Positions 43,598-52,760 are shown, numbered from the stretch's first letter. The stretch is 64,000 nt of DNA from CAZAMB01 sp964501365 (GCA_964501365.1 CAZCST010000030.1:154017-218016); one strand, 5' to 3'. The notes: generated by a model not told the origin, from the letters alone. Program-made: numbers and translations.

Positions 43598-44770
43598 CTA
43601 CGAAGGCTTCAGCGATTCGAGTTCCACGCCGGTTTCACTCGAAGGACACGATTGCAGACCGGCCATGGACAACAATCGGTGCGCAATGTCACTTGCGGCG
43701 TTGCGGCGCAATGCCCCCATCCGTTGGGCGTTCGCGGCCATATGACGCCGGCGATCGTCGTTGTGCATCGCTTCTTGAAGTGCGGCCCGAAGGGTGGCCG
43801 CGTTGATTTTCGTCTCGATCGCGTCCATCACCAACTCCGCCGCCCCGACGTCTGACAGACATCGGGCGTTCGCCACCTGGTGCTGGTCTCGATGAAACGG
43901 GTACGGCATGAGGATCGACGCTCGTCCCATCGCGAGAATTTCGGCAAGCGTAGACCCCCCCGCCCGCGAGACGATCAAGTCAGCCGCACTCATCGCCAAG
44001 GCCATATCTTCCGTGTAGGCAACGACTTTGGTCCGCTTGCCAGGCGTCCCCTGGTAGGCCGACTTGACCATTTCAAAATCGCTCTGCCCGGTCAGGTGCA
44101 AAACCTGCCAGCCTTCGCAGCTTTCGAAATAGTCCGCATTGGCGATTACCGCCTGATTCACCGTCCTTGCCCCCAGCGACGCTCCGGTGATGAGCAACGT
44201 TTTCAGGCTGGGATCGAGTCCAAACGATTTGATCCCCTCTTCGCGCCTCGCCGTTTGAAACTCGGGCCGGACCGGACATCCACAGATAGAAACCTCTACT
44301 TCATGCGGAAAATGCGCGATTGTCTGCTCAAACTGCGCAAACACGCAGTGAGTTCTGGAGGTCAGGTGGCGATTGGCCTTACCCGGTATCGCATCCGGAT
44401 TGAACAGGGCGGTCGGAATTCCTACTCGAAATGCCTCACGCACGGCCGGAGCAGCGGCCATCCCACCCGTACCCACCACGACAACGGGACGGTCGCTGAC
44501 GAACCGCTCAAAACAGCTTGCACTCGCCCGGCGGAAGTCAAAATATGCCCGGACCATTCGCCAGGGTGCAAGCGAAAGGCCGGTCAATACTTGTGGCACG
44601 AATTCACAGTCGATCGTTTCGGTGATGCGACGGTCAATAGGGCGCTGAGTCCCGAGAAAAAGGAACCGTGCGTCGTCGATTTCGTCTCGAATCGCACGCG
44701 CGACCGCGATCGCAGGATAAATATGCCCTCCGGTTCCGCCACCCGCGAATACGAAAAGCGGGCCATTCAT
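43598..44770 (-). CDS. murG: UDP-N-acetylglucosamine transferase MurG
   Basis: A 390-residue GT28 enzyme converting lipid I to lipid II at the cytoplasmic membrane face. The N-terminal G-loop is VFAGGGTGGHIYPAIAVARA, a second loop VVVVGTGGMAAAPAVREA follows, and the donor-binding segment LIVSRAGGSTLAEILAMGR is intact. The start at 44768-44770 (MNGPLFVFAGGG) sits 20 bases after the ftsW stop and gives a normal MurG; a GTG 20 codons earlier would overlap ftsW. Membrane-association hydrophobic residues are as expected. Order ftsW-murG-murC is conserved across bacteria. Confidence 0.95.
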   Translation of the reverse strand: MNGPLFVFAGGGTGGHIYPAIAVARAIRDEIDDARFLFLGTQRPIDRRITETIDCEFVPQVLTGLSLAPWRMVRAYFDFRRASASCFERFVSDRPVVVVGTGGMAAAPAVREAFRVGIPTALFNPDAIPGKANRHLTSRTHCVFAQFEQTIAHFPHEVEVSICGCPVRPEFQTARREEGIKSFGLDPSLKTLLITGASLGARTVNQAVIANADYFESCEGWQVLHLTGQSDFEMVKSAYQGTPGKRTKVVAYTEDMALAMSAADLIVSRAGGSTLAEILAMGRASILMPYPFHRDQHQVANARCLSDVGAAELVMDAIETKINAATLRAALQEAMHNDDRRRHMAANAQRMGALRRNAASDIAHRLLSMAGLQSCPSSETGVELESLKPS

Positions 44771-44790
44771 GATGGATTGATGTTGTGCGA

Positions 44791-46041
44791 TCACCCTGCC
44801 AACTCCGCGCCGGCCGGCGATCCAATCCACAACGCAGCCGTTTCAGATGCTGCTGTGGTTCCGACCAATCCTCTGGCGGCAATGGCAGACAACACCCCCA
44901 CTGCGGCACATATCGCAAACAAGCCGCTACCTCCCGCAGAAAGGAACGGCAGCGGAACCCCGGTCGTCGGCGTAACCACCGTCACCACGGCAATGTTCAT
45001 GGCCGCTTGCAACCCCACCAGAAACGTAAGCCCGAACCCCAGGAGCTGCTCAAATCGTGTTGCAGCTCGCAGACTTATACGCATTCCAGTCCAGATAAAT
45101 GCACAAAACAGCGCAAGGACCAGTATCGCGCCGACCATCCCAAGTTCCTCGCACAGCACGGCAAAAATGAAGTCTGTATGGCTCTCCGGCAGGTAGCCGT
45201 ATTTTTGCAGGCCCGACCCAAGACCCTGCCCCCACCAACCACCCGATGCGATCGTGGTCAGAGATTGCAAAGGCTGATACCCCGCTCCCTGCGGGTCGCG
45301 CCAAATATCCTGATACGCAGTCACACGCGCAAGCCGGTACGGCTCGGCCAGAAGTAGAACGACCAATCCTGTGACCGCCGTGCCCACCATCAAAAACAAA
45401 TGATGATATCGACAGCCGCCGGCAAGCAGCATGACAAACGCAACCCCCAGGAGGAGCGCGGCCGTGCCGAAGTTCTCCTTGCCGACCAACCCACAGCACA
45501 AGACGATCGCACCGGCGGCTGGAATGAACCCACGAAAAAACAACCGGGGATCAGACTTGGAATCACCCAACCGATACGCCAGGAAGGCAATGAGTGCGAG
45601 CTTGGCTATTTCGGAAGGCTGAATTCCGACGGCCACGCCGCCCATGCTGAATCGAAGCCAGCGTTGCGATCCATGACTCGCATCGGAAAGCCCCGGAATC
45701 AGCACCAAAAGGAGAAGGGCAATCGCCACCCAGTACAAGGATCTGGAAAGTCGCCGCCTTGCAAGCTCCGAAGCCAACACCCGACGCGAAAACCAGGCAA
45801 AACCCACCGAAATCGTAAGACCGATAACAACGAAACATGCCTGGCGTCCAAACGCCGTCGTCCAGAACCGACGCGCAAATAGAGTTCCATCCAGGGAACT
45901 CGTGGCCGACCCGACCATCACCAACCCGAGCGCCATCAACGACGCTGCGATCAAAATGATGGCGCTGCCTCTCGACGCCGAATCATCGACTCGAATCACT
46001 TTGCCATCACTGCGTGCGTGGAACTCGGGCGCTTCGTCCAT
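44791..46041 (-). CDS. ftsW: FtsW/RodA/SpoVE-family peptidoglycan polymerase, FtsW
   Basis: A 416-residue integral membrane SEDS protein with about ten helices. SEDS hallmarks include FSMGGVAVGIQPSEIAKLAL, ESHTDFIFAVLCEELGMVGA and TTGVPLPFLSAGGSGLFA near the C-terminus. Position directly before murG marks it as FtsW rather than RodA. SEDS proteins polymerise glycan strands together with a class B PBP. The first gene of the visible cluster; the usual upstream mraY, murD, murE, murF and ftsI are not here. The leader has a ctaagg-ttctt-ccttag hairpin 20-36 bases upstream of the ATG. Confidence 0.95.
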   Translation of the reverse strand: MDEAPEFHARSDGKVIRVDDSASRGSAIILIAASLMALGLVMVGSATSSLDGTLFARRFWTTAFGRQACFVVIGLTISVGFAWFSRRVLASELARRRLSRSLYWVAIALLLLVLIPGLSDASHGSQRWLRFSMGGVAVGIQPSEIAKLALIAFLAYRLGDSKSDPRLFFRGFIPAAGAIVLCCGLVGKENFGTAALLLGVAFVMLLAGGCRYHHLFLMVGTAVTGLVVLLLAEPYRLARVTAYQDIWRDPQGAGYQPLQSLTTIASGGWWGQGLGSGLQKYGYLPESHTDFIFAVLCEELGMVGAILVLALFCAFIWTGMRISLRAATRFEQLLGFGLTFLVGLQAAMNIAVVTVVTPTTGVPLPFLSAGGSGLFAICAAVGVLSAIAARGLVGTTAASETAALWIGSPAGAELAG

Positions 46042-46060
46042 GACTACCCTTCTCCGTCAT

Positions 46061-46077
46061 CTAAGGTTCTTCCTTAG
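46061..46077 (-). promoter_or_regulatory. Small hairpin in the ftsW leader
   Basis: CTAAGG-ttctt-CCTTAG is a perfect 6-base stem with a 5-base loop, 20 bases upstream of the ftsW ATG. It may modulate translation or be an operator half-site pair; no function is shown. Confidence 0.35.
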
Positions 46078-46221
46078 TTTCGATTTTCGGCCAATTGTGG
46101 GGGGCAAGCAACAGTGCATCTTGCGATAGCCGGCAAAAATATGCACACCGTTCACACGGAATTTTCTTGCTTATCGTCTACGACCTCGATACGTTGTTCG
46201 GTCAAGTCGGATACGCCAACG

Positions 46222-46245
46222 CAGTCTCATTGCGGCAATGAGCTG
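46222..46245 (+). promoter_or_regulatory. Hairpin in the leader of the first metalloprotease gene
   Basis: CTCATTGC-g-GCAATGAG (46226-46242), extended by a CAG/CTG pair, forms a strong stem about 36 bases ahead of the Shine-Dalgarno. It could stabilise the mRNA or be a binding site. Confidence 0.35.
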
Positions 46246-46291
46246 TACAAGTCTCGGTTGGCAGTCCAGCACTTCACAAAAGGAGTACAGA

Positions 46292-47296
46292 ATGAAATTG
46301 CGTCTTTTCTCCCTGTCTCTGTTGAGCCTGATTGCTGTCACCCCCGCATTAGCCCAGAAAAATAACACTGATCGTGGACCTCGTGGTGAGGATTCCCAGG
46401 TTGGCGACACCGAGGAAATTTTCGTTGCCGAAGAAGGCGACGGCATCCCCCTGCTGATCGAAGATTTCGAATGGGCCGACCAGAAAGCCTTCGCCGATCA
46501 CAATGGTCGTTGCAGCACCATTGAGCCGACGGCGGATGAAAAACTGTCCATCCAGGCTGAGATGCGCCGCTTCAGCACCCTTCGCGGTGGCGATGCGGAA
46601 CGCAACCCCGGTTCTGTCACCGTCAACGTCTATTGGCACGTTATTAATAAGGGCACCGGAATTGCCAACGGCGACATTCCTCAGTCGCAGATCGACGCCT
46701 CGATCCTGGTTCTCAATAACGCGTACAACGGCTCCACCGGCGGCGTGAATACTCCGTTCCGATTCGTTCTGGCTGGCGTCAATCGCACGACCAACAGCAC
46801 TTGGTACACCATGAGTCCCGGCTCATCAGCCGAAACGAATGCTAAAAATGCACTACGTCAAGGTAATGCCACTGCCCTTAATATTTATTCAGCAAGCCCC
46901 GGCGGCGGTTTGCTCGGCTGGGCCACGTTCCCGTGGTCGTACACTGGCGCACCCAAGATGGATGGTGTCGTCATCCTCTATTCCTCCGTTCCTGGTGGAA
47001 CAGCCGCTCCATACAACCTGGGCGATACCGCGACTCACGAAGTAGGCCACTGGCTCGGCCTCTATCACACGTTCCAGGGTGGTTGCAACGGAAATGGTGA
47101 CTACGTCAGCGACACTCCAGCGGAACGATCCGCTGCTTTTGGCTGCCCTGCCGGAACAGACTCTTGCCGAAACAAGGCCGGACTCGACCCGATCGAAAAC
47201 TTCATGGACTACACTGACGATGCGTGTATGTACAAGTTCACCGCAGGACAATCGACCCGCGCCGACGCGGCCTGCCTGCAATATCGCGGATTGTAA
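46292..47296 (+). CDS. Secreted pappalysin-like zinc metalloprotease (M43 type), copy 1
   Basis: A 334-residue exported protease. The signal peptide (MKLRLFSLSLLSLIAVTPAL, cleavage near ALAQ) is followed by a 90-residue pro-region (IPLLIEDFEWADQKAFADHN). The catalytic domain has the metzincin motif HEVGHWLGLYH (H249, E250, H253, H259) and a Met-turn ENFMDYTDD. Cysteine pairs at CRNKAGLDPIENF and C265 in QGGC stabilise it. This matches the cytophagalysin/pappalysin family M43. The start follows aaaggag. A paralogue of exactly equal length lies 378 bases downstream. Confidence 0.92.
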   Translation: MKLRLFSLSLLSLIAVTPALAQKNNTDRGPRGEDSQVGDTEEIFVAEEGDGIPLLIEDFEWADQKAFADHNGRCSTIEPTADEKLSIQAEMRRFSTLRGGDAERNPGSVTVNVYWHVINKGTGIANGDIPQSQIDASILVLNNAYNGSTGGVNTPFRFVLAGVNRTTNSTWYTMSPGSSAETNAKNALRQGNATALNIYSASPGGGLLGWATFPWSYTGAPKMDGVVILYSSVPGGTAAPYNLGDTATHEVGHWLGLYHTFQGGCNGNGDYVSDTPAERSAAFGCPAGTDSCRNKAGLDPIENFMDYTDDACMYKFTAGQSTRADAACLQYRGL

Positions 47297-47331
47297 GTCG
47301 AGTTCATTCTGATTATGACTTGCGCCGACCG

Positions 47332-47373
47332 GGCGGCGATGGGCAAACCATTCCCCATCGCCGCCTTTCTTCT
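47332..47373 (+). terminator. Strong intrinsic terminator after metalloprotease copy 1
   Basis: A perfect 12-base stem GGCGGCGATGGG / CCCATCGCCGCC (47332-47343, 47354-47365) with a 10-base loop is followed by TTTCTTCT. It lies 35 bases after the stop codon and should separate the two metalloprotease transcripts. Confidence 0.85.
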
Positions 47374-47674
47374 CAGTTCAGCCGTCCCGGACTCAATCCG
47401 AAAAGTACAAAACATCGTGCACGATACGTTATCTATCCATGACCAGAATTCGCGTCTGATAACGCCCTGCAACGGTTTCTCGGGACGCACGCGCCTGCGA
47501 ATCCCAGCGAAAAATCATCACCTGCCTTTCAATGACCACAGCTTGCCTTGCAGATTTCTGTCCAGCTCGGTACCTTCGATTCAGGGGTTCGGGACTGCCA
47601 ACCAGGGCTTGTCGTTTCAACGAGCAACGGGGTTTTCTTGTAGGCGTATCCAGAGCACCAGAAGGAAGCACAAA
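47374..47674 (+). promoter_or_regulatory. Spacer with the presumed promoter of metalloprotease copy 2
   Basis: The 301 bases between the terminator and the second metalloprotease ATG contain no credible gene; a same-frame upward extension to 47315 crosses the terminator. An independent promoter is expected here because of the terminator, but no convincing -35/-10 pair stands out. A gaaggaagc Shine-Dalgarno precedes the ATG. Confidence 0.5.
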
Positions 47675-48679
47675 ATGAAGGCACATCACGTTTGTCTATG
47701 GCTGATAGGGGTGGTCGCCGCCAGTCCGGCGTTAGCCCAGAAAATCACCACGGACCGCCCCACTCGAATGGGAGGAGACCAGCAGGGAGTGGACGACGAG
47801 GGTTTTCTCCAGGAACAGGGCGACGGCATTCCCTTGATCATCGAAGGCTTTGAATGGGCAGACCAAAAGGCCTTCGTTGACCACAACGGCCGCTGCAGCA
47901 CCCGCGAACCTTCCGAAGACAATCGTACTGCAATTCAAGCCGATATGGACCGATTCCGGGTGTTGCGCGGCAGAGCTGTTGAGCGCGCGGCGGGGTCCGT
48001 TACCGTGCAGGTCTACTGGCACGTCATCAACACAGGTCCCGCGATCGCCAATGGCAATATCTCTCAAGCCCAAATCGACGCACAGATTCAGGTACTCAAC
48101 GATTCGTACAGTGGGGCCACGGGCGGAGTGAATACTCCGTTTCGATTCGTACTGGCCGGCGTCGACCGTACCACCAACAACGGCTGGTTCTCCATGACGC
48201 CCGGTTCAAGTTCCGAAGCCCAGGCCAAAGCGGCACTCCATCAGGGAGACGCCAAATCCTTAAATGTCTACTCGATAAGCCCCCTCGGCGGCATACTTGG
48301 CTGGTCCTCTTTTCCCTGGGAATATGCCGCAGCGCCGACCAATGACGGGGTGGCCTTCCTCTTTTCGTCGGTTCCCGGTGGAAGCGCCGCTCCCTACAAC
48401 GAAGGCAACACCCTCGTGCACGAAGTCGGCCACTGGCTCGGTCTCTACCACACGTTTCAAGGCGGGTGCCCTGGCATTGGCGATTTCGTCTCCGATACTC
48501 CCGCAGAGCGTTCCCCGGCTTTCGGCTGCCCCACCGCCCGCAACACTTGCCGCTTCAAACCGGGCATGGACCCGGTTGAGAATTTCATGGACTACTCCGA
48601 CGATGTGTGCATGTTCAAATTTACGACCGGCCAGTCGAACCGAGCCGATGCAGCTTCTTTGCAATATCGGGGACTATGA
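47675..48679 (+). CDS. Secreted pappalysin-like zinc metalloprotease (M43 type), copy 2
   Basis: A 334-residue paralogue of the preceding gene, with the same signal, pro-region (IPLIIEGFEWADQKAFVDHN) and catalytic features: HEVGHWLGLYH, ENFMDYSDD, and matching cysteines. The two proteins share long identical stretches including YWHVIN and GGVNTPFRFVLAGV and both end SLQYRGL or CLQYRGL. Differences cluster in the pro-region and substrate-facing loops (for instance NSTWYTMSPG against NNGWFSMTPG), suggesting divergence of specificity after duplication. The ATG at 47675 follows gaaggaagc. Presumably secreted; substrate unknown. Confidence 0.92.
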   Translation: MKAHHVCLWLIGVVAASPALAQKITTDRPTRMGGDQQGVDDEGFLQEQGDGIPLIIEGFEWADQKAFVDHNGRCSTREPSEDNRTAIQADMDRFRVLRGRAVERAAGSVTVQVYWHVINTGPAIANGNISQAQIDAQIQVLNDSYSGATGGVNTPFRFVLAGVDRTTNNGWFSMTPGSSSEAQAKAALHQGDAKSLNVYSISPLGGILGWSSFPWEYAAAPTNDGVAFLFSSVPGGSAAPYNEGNTLVHEVGHWLGLYHTFQGGCPGIGDFVSDTPAERSPAFGCPTARNTCRFKPGMDPVENFMDYSDDVCMFKFTTGQSNRADAASLQYRGL

Positions 48680-48773
48680 TTTCTGAAGCGGAAATCCGCT
48701 GAATTGAATTTGCACGGCGGTAGTAATCGCGGATCGGACACTCATCCATTTTCCAATGGCATTTGAGGTGTTT

Positions 48774-50672
48774 TCAATCATCCAAAGGTAAAATCGGTGC
48801 ATTGGCTCGTCTCGCAAAAACGATGATGGGGCCGCTCTCCGCGTAGAATTCGTAATCAACATTCCCCGCAATCTCCGATGCCCTTCCGGGCAGCCCTGAC
48901 TGGTCGCGCTGATCCGACCGATCCAGAATGATGAAGTCTGCGAGTCGCATTCGCCGGCCCGTATACAGTCGCTTGTATTCCGTGAAGTGAGCGGCCACAC
49001 TCTCCGTCGCAAGAATGGTGCGCTCACGCGGGATTTCCTTGCGCAGCCGATCGACAAACGCAACGCGGGGATCGGGATTCTGAAGGAAAGTATCGCGTGC
49101 ATAAATCTCGAACGACTTGCTGAGCGGCGAATAGCCGAAGAAGTAATGCCCCCAGGCGGCGCTGACCAGTAAGGCAAGGGCAATTCCCAGATTTCCATAC
49201 CGTGATGCCGCTGTACGGTGCGCGTTCGCATCATCGTCAATGCCATTTGGCATCGTCCGGCCGTTCATCACGCTAAGCGCCGCGACAAACAGAATGGGTA
49301 GTACCATCGCGTGATGCCAGAACTTGATGCTGATCCAGTCCGTGCCTTCCAGTAGTAGGTGAACCATCAACGATGGCACTGCCGCAACGGCGATTCGCCA
49401 GCCCCGCAACGGAAGGAAACACATCGTGGCCAGAAGCAGCAGGAAAAAGTTGATGCTCTGCGAACGAATCAGACGCTCGAAGAAAACATCGGGCTTGGTG
49501 AACATCGAAACCGCCAGCGCGCCGACTGATCCGCCAAGCTCGCCAAACATGTCGAGCCGTTCGTATCGCCCCGCCTTAGCAAAATACGGAATAATTACGG
49601 CCGCACAAAGCAGTGCGTACGCAATGGACACAGCCATGACGATCAGCCCCGCGCGACGGCGCACGGTGAACAAGGCGAGGTACGCCCCAAAACCCAACGT
49701 GACGGCCGTGTGCGTCTCGCGCGAGAGGAGGAGCACGACAACCAATATCCAGCACAATCGCCAGCGTTCCAGCAGCGCCGCGCCAAACAGCAAGGCCGCC
49801 AAAGGAACGGCCGTGTAGAGCCAGGCAAATCCATAGGTATTGGAGTAGACCAGCCTGCTGAGCGACGGAAGGAGAAGCCAGGCCAATGCACACGTCCACG
49901 CCACTAGAACAGACGAGGTGCGGCGGCGCACAAGCCAGAACACCGGCAACGCGCCCAAATGCAATACCAGCGGTCCCAGCATCATCAGATAATGGATGGA
50001 TGGCCAGATCGCATAACCCGGAACCAGCACGAACATGAGAGGCACGAAATGCCAGCCCAGTCGTGTGTTATCGAAGCTGTCGCTGCGCAGCCCCCTCCCT
50101 GCGAGCGCGTTTTTCAATTCTTCCGTGAAGTGTCCGATGTCAGCATGACCGAACATGAAATGGTTGTAGAAGTTCCATTGGATTTGCATGTGCTCCAACG
50201 TCAGCAACGCAATCAAAACGAGGAGCGAAACAAATGCCAGCTTCGGAAAGGATTCATTCCGCGTAAACCGCAACCGCGAGCCGGCCAGGAATGCAGCAGT
50301 TCCCGCGCCAATCATTGCAACCAAGAGGAAGAAAAAAGGCGGCGGCTTCGAGGAAAACGCAAACAATCCCAGCGGCACAGACAGGCACATTGGCGCTGAA
50401 TAAGCCAGAAACTGGGTGAATCTTCGCTCACAGCCCCGGGCAGCCGCACTCATGGCCAGGACAATCGGGGCCAGGAACACAATGAGGGAGTAGGAGACAA
50501 CGGAAGGGATGGGTCTGCCCTCCGCCCGCTGCAATTCGTAGTGGATGACATTGACCTGAAATGGCTGGATTGCCCACCAGGCCAGGGGCGTAGAGATCAA
50601 TCCAAGAAAACCACAGGCAATCTGGAAGCGATTTGGCTTTTGTGAAAGTGGATTAGGCGCGATCGCATCCAT
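48774..50672 (-). CDS. DUF2079-type polytopic membrane protein
   Basis: A 632-residue integral membrane protein with about twelve helices. The segment EHMQIQWNFYNHFMFGHADIGHFTEELKNAL is the DUF2079 hallmark (aspartate in the first loop), followed by LGWHFVPLMFVLVPGYAIWP. The family resembles GT-C glycosyltransferases and is thought to use lipid-linked donors, but catalytic function is not proven. The C-terminal soluble part (RKEIPRERTILATESVAAHF and on) could be a periplasmic domain. The ATG at 50672 is chosen over a TTG five codons earlier. It lies 18 bases downstream of birA on the same strand, so it may be the tail of the biotin operon. Confidence 0.78.
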   Translation of the reverse strand: MDAIAPNPLSQKPNRFQIACGFLGLISTPLAWWAIQPFQVNVIHYELQRAEGRPIPSVVSYSLIVFLAPIVLAMSAAARGCERRFTQFLAYSAPMCLSVPLGLFAFSSKPPPFFFLLVAMIGAGTAAFLAGSRLRFTRNESFPKLAFVSLLVLIALLTLEHMQIQWNFYNHFMFGHADIGHFTEELKNALAGRGLRSDSFDNTRLGWHFVPLMFVLVPGYAIWPSIHYLMMLGPLVLHLGALPVFWLVRRRTSSVLVAWTCALAWLLLPSLSRLVYSNTYGFAWLYTAVPLAALLFGAALLERWRLCWILVVVLLLSRETHTAVTLGFGAYLALFTVRRRAGLIVMAVSIAYALLCAAVIIPYFAKAGRYERLDMFGELGGSVGALAVSMFTKPDVFFERLIRSQSINFFLLLLATMCFLPLRGWRIAVAAVPSLMVHLLLEGTDWISIKFWHHAMVLPILFVAALSVMNGRTMPNGIDDDANAHRTAASRYGNLGIALALLVSAAWGHYFFGYSPLSKSFEIYARDTFLQNPDPRVAFVDRLRKEIPRERTILATESVAAHFTEYKRLYTGRRMRLADFIILDRSDQRDQSGLPGRASEIAGNVDYEFYAESGPIIVFARRANAPILPLDD

Positions 50673-50690
50673 GAAGGACTTTCCCAATCA

Positions 50691-51323
50691 TCAAGCCCTT
50701 TTCATCACCGCCGCCCCATCGTCGATGCAATACTTTTGCCAGTGTGCCTCAAGCAAATCCAGTCGCCCGCCAGCCACCATCGCATTCCAATGTCGAATTC
50801 GCTCGACTAGCCGAATCGTCAGTCCACGCACATCAACGGTAGAAAATGCGTCAGGCGTAAGCAATTCTTCGAGACACACCGGCCGCACGTGGTCTGGCGG
50901 AAGGGGGCGATCAACTTTTCGCACGTTGATCCCAATCCCCGTGATTAACGCACGAACTTCGTTTCGCTCGATGACTGCTTCGGTCAGAATTCCTCCGAGC
51001 TTGCGTCCATCCACATACAGATCGTTGATAGGTTTGAGTTTCACCGCAACACCTGCATCGGCCTCGAGCACTTCTGCACTGGCAATGCCTGCTGCCCGCG
51101 TAAAACCGTGCAGCTCATTCGTTGCCGCGACGTGAGGCCGGTCAATCACCGTCAGGTAGATTCCCGCGTCTCTGGGCGAAACCCACGTCCGGCCCCGATT
51201 GCCGCGCCCCGCCGTCTGCTCGCGTGCGACCAGGTATGCTGCGTCGGCGATCTTCCCTTCGCGCAGCATCGACCGCGCGAGATCGTTCGTGGACTCCACT
51301 GTATCGAAATAAAATGCCTGCAT
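50691..51323 (-). CDS. birA: Biotin--[acetyl-CoA-carboxylase] ligase BirA (monofunctional type)
   Basis: A 210-residue biotin protein ligase without the N-terminal DNA-binding domain, so it cannot act as a repressor. The biotin-binding motif is GRGNRGRTWVSPRDAG, and the substrate loop has KLKPINDLYVDGRKLGG, a variant of the usual K-W-P-N-D-L. C-terminal strands follow. The start ATG (51321-51323) overlaps the upstream lyase stop codon as TGATG, so it is coupled to the operon. Attaching biotin to the carrier protein encoded two genes upstream is its obvious job. Confidence 0.9.
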   Translation of the reverse strand: MQAFYFDTVESTNDLARSMLREGKIADAAYLVAREQTAGRGNRGRTWVSPRDAGIYLTVIDRPHVAATNELHGFTRAAGIASAEVLEADAGVAVKLKPINDLYVDGRKLGGILTEAVIERNEVRALITGIGINVRKVDRPLPPDHVRPVCLEELLTPDAFSTVDVRGLTIRLVERIRHWNAMVAGGRLDLLEAHWQKYCIDDGAAVMKRA

Positions 51324-52252
51324 CAGCTTGGCCGTGCGCAATTTGCCGAAATGGCCCCGTGGGCTCGTCGCCAGCCCGCGCTGCGTAGCGGCCGGCCCAG
51401 AACTGATCCAATGATGTCGGCGGCGATGATGACTGCGCCCGCATCCACGCCGGTCTCAATCCCCATTCCATGCAACATGTAGACAAGGTCCTCGGTGGCG
51501 AGATTCCCTGATGCACCGGGCGCAAACGGACAACCCCCCAGCCCCCCCGCCGACGAATCAAATGTTGTTACGCCAAGCTCCAAACCCGTCAGCACATTCG
51601 CCAGCGCCGTGCCGTACGTATCGTGAAAATGAAGCGCGATTTTCGGTCCGGAAACGAGGGACAAAACATGGCCGACCGTCTCGTATACATCGGTTGGAAC
51701 CGCAGCACCAATGGTATCGCTGATGGCCACTTCGTCCGCACCGAGTACGAGCAACTTCGTTACGAGCTCGCCAACGCGGCGCTTGTCGATCCGGCCTTCA
51801 AAGGGACACACAAACGAAGTGGACAGATAGGCACGCACCGAGATTTTCGCCTCAATAGCACGCGGAATCACCCGGGAGAAAACTCCGAGCGACTCGTCAA
51901 TGCTCATTCCAATGTTCTTCTTTGCAAATGCCTCAGACGCAGCCGTGAACACGGCAATTCGCTTGACACCCGTCGCCAACGCCCGATCGAGCCCCCGCTC
52001 ATTGGGAACCAATGCAGAATAGATCGGCCCCGATCCCGCGACGAGTGCAGAGAGTACAGACTCTGTATCCGCAAGTTGCGGAACAAGTTTGGGATGCACG
52101 AACGATCCAACCTCGATTTGATGTAGCCCGGCAGCCGCCAGCGCTCTGACGAATGCGATTTTGATTTCCGTCGGAATCGCCACGGCTTCATTTTGAAGTC
52201 CGTCGCGCGGCCCGACTTCAACCACGTTTACTTGACGAGGCAGGTTCGGCAT
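51323..52252 (-). CDS. mvaB: Hydroxymethylglutaryl-CoA lyase
   Basis: A 309-residue TIM-barrel lyase that splits HMG-CoA to acetyl-CoA and acetoacetate, ending leucine breakdown. The N-terminus EVGPRDGLQNE holds the catalytic Arg/Asp, metal ligands are in LHFHDTYGTALANVL, and GGLGGCPFAPGASGNLATED is the HMG-CoA lyase signature with its active-site Cys. It is complete. The gene overlaps the carrier protein gene upstream by 35 bases and birA downstream by one. Association with a biotin-dependent carboxylase supports leucine catabolism (methylcrotonyl-CoA carboxylase then HMG-CoA lyase). Enoyl-CoA hydratase and isovaleryl-CoA dehydrogenase are not seen here. Confidence 0.93.
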   Translation of the reverse strand: MPNLPRQVNVVEVGPRDGLQNEAVAIPTEIKIAFVRALAAAGLHQIEVGSFVHPKLVPQLADTESVLSALVAGSGPIYSALVPNERGLDRALATGVKRIAVFTAASEAFAKKNIGMSIDESLGVFSRVIPRAIEAKISVRAYLSTSFVCPFEGRIDKRRVGELVTKLLVLGADEVAISDTIGAAVPTDVYETVGHVLSLVSGPKIALHFHDTYGTALANVLTGLELGVTTFDSSAGGLGGCPFAPGASGNLATEDLVYMLHGMGIETGVDAGAVIIAADIIGSVLGRPLRSAGWRRAHGAISANCARPS

Positions 52253-52760
52253 CGCTCTTCAACGGCTCCAGTTTCACCAACACCTTGCCCATCGGCACAA
52301 GCTCTCCCACCCGGCATTCGATCTGTCCGACCCGACCCCCATGCGGCGAGGAAAGCGTCATTTCCATCTTCATCGACTCCATGATGATCAGTGGCTGATG
52401 CGCCGCGAACGCATCGCCAGCTCGAACCTCGATGCGCAACACTGTACCTGGCATAGGTGCGAGGATTTCCTCAGCAAGCTGTCCCAAAGCCGCCGCGCCG
52501 CTTCGACCTTTTGCGCCGATCACGTCAAAGCGATATGTTTCCCCGTCCATCCATACGTCGATTTTCGAATCCTTGCGGACAGCACTGCACGGCACAACTC
52601 GGTGACCCAGCCTGAGCAGATATCCACCCCCCGGTGATTCCTGGATCTCGCCTTCAACCCGTGCGCCGTTCACTTCGGCAATGAAGTGGTCGCCCGCGCC
52701 ACGTCGGAGCTCGATGACTGTCGGCTCTCCGCCTTCCGCTTTCAACTGCAGCTTGGCCAT
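52218..52760 (-). CDS. Biotin carboxyl carrier protein (C-terminal half of a split carboxylase alpha subunit)
   Basis: A 180-residue protein. The C-terminal 80 residues are a biotinyl domain with the biotinylation site ESMKMEM (IIMESMKMEMTLSSPHGG, the Lys receiving biotin). The N-terminal 100 residues (AKLQLKAEGGEPTVIELRRG and on) resemble the BT linker domain of methylcrotonyl- or propionyl-CoA carboxylase alpha subunits. In most bacteria this region is fused to biotin carboxylase; here it is a separate gene. Its ATG (52758-52760) overlaps the upstream stop (TAATG) and sits after ggaggag inside the biotin carboxylase end, giving tight coupling. Confidence 0.9.
   Translation of the reverse strand: MAKLQLKAEGGEPTVIELRRGAGDHFIAEVNGARVEGEIQESPGGGYLLRLGHRVVPCSAVRKDSKIDVWMDGETYRFDVIGAKGRSGAAALGQLAEEILAPMPGTVLRIEVRAGDAFAAHQPLIIMESMKMEMTLSSPHGGRVGQIECRVGELVPMGKVLVKLEPLKSDAEPASSSKRG

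Noticed and set aside
48674..49246. A 190-codon minus-strand frame after metalloprotease copy 2
   Set aside because: It overlaps the DUF2079 gene in another frame and has no Shine-Dalgarno or family match.
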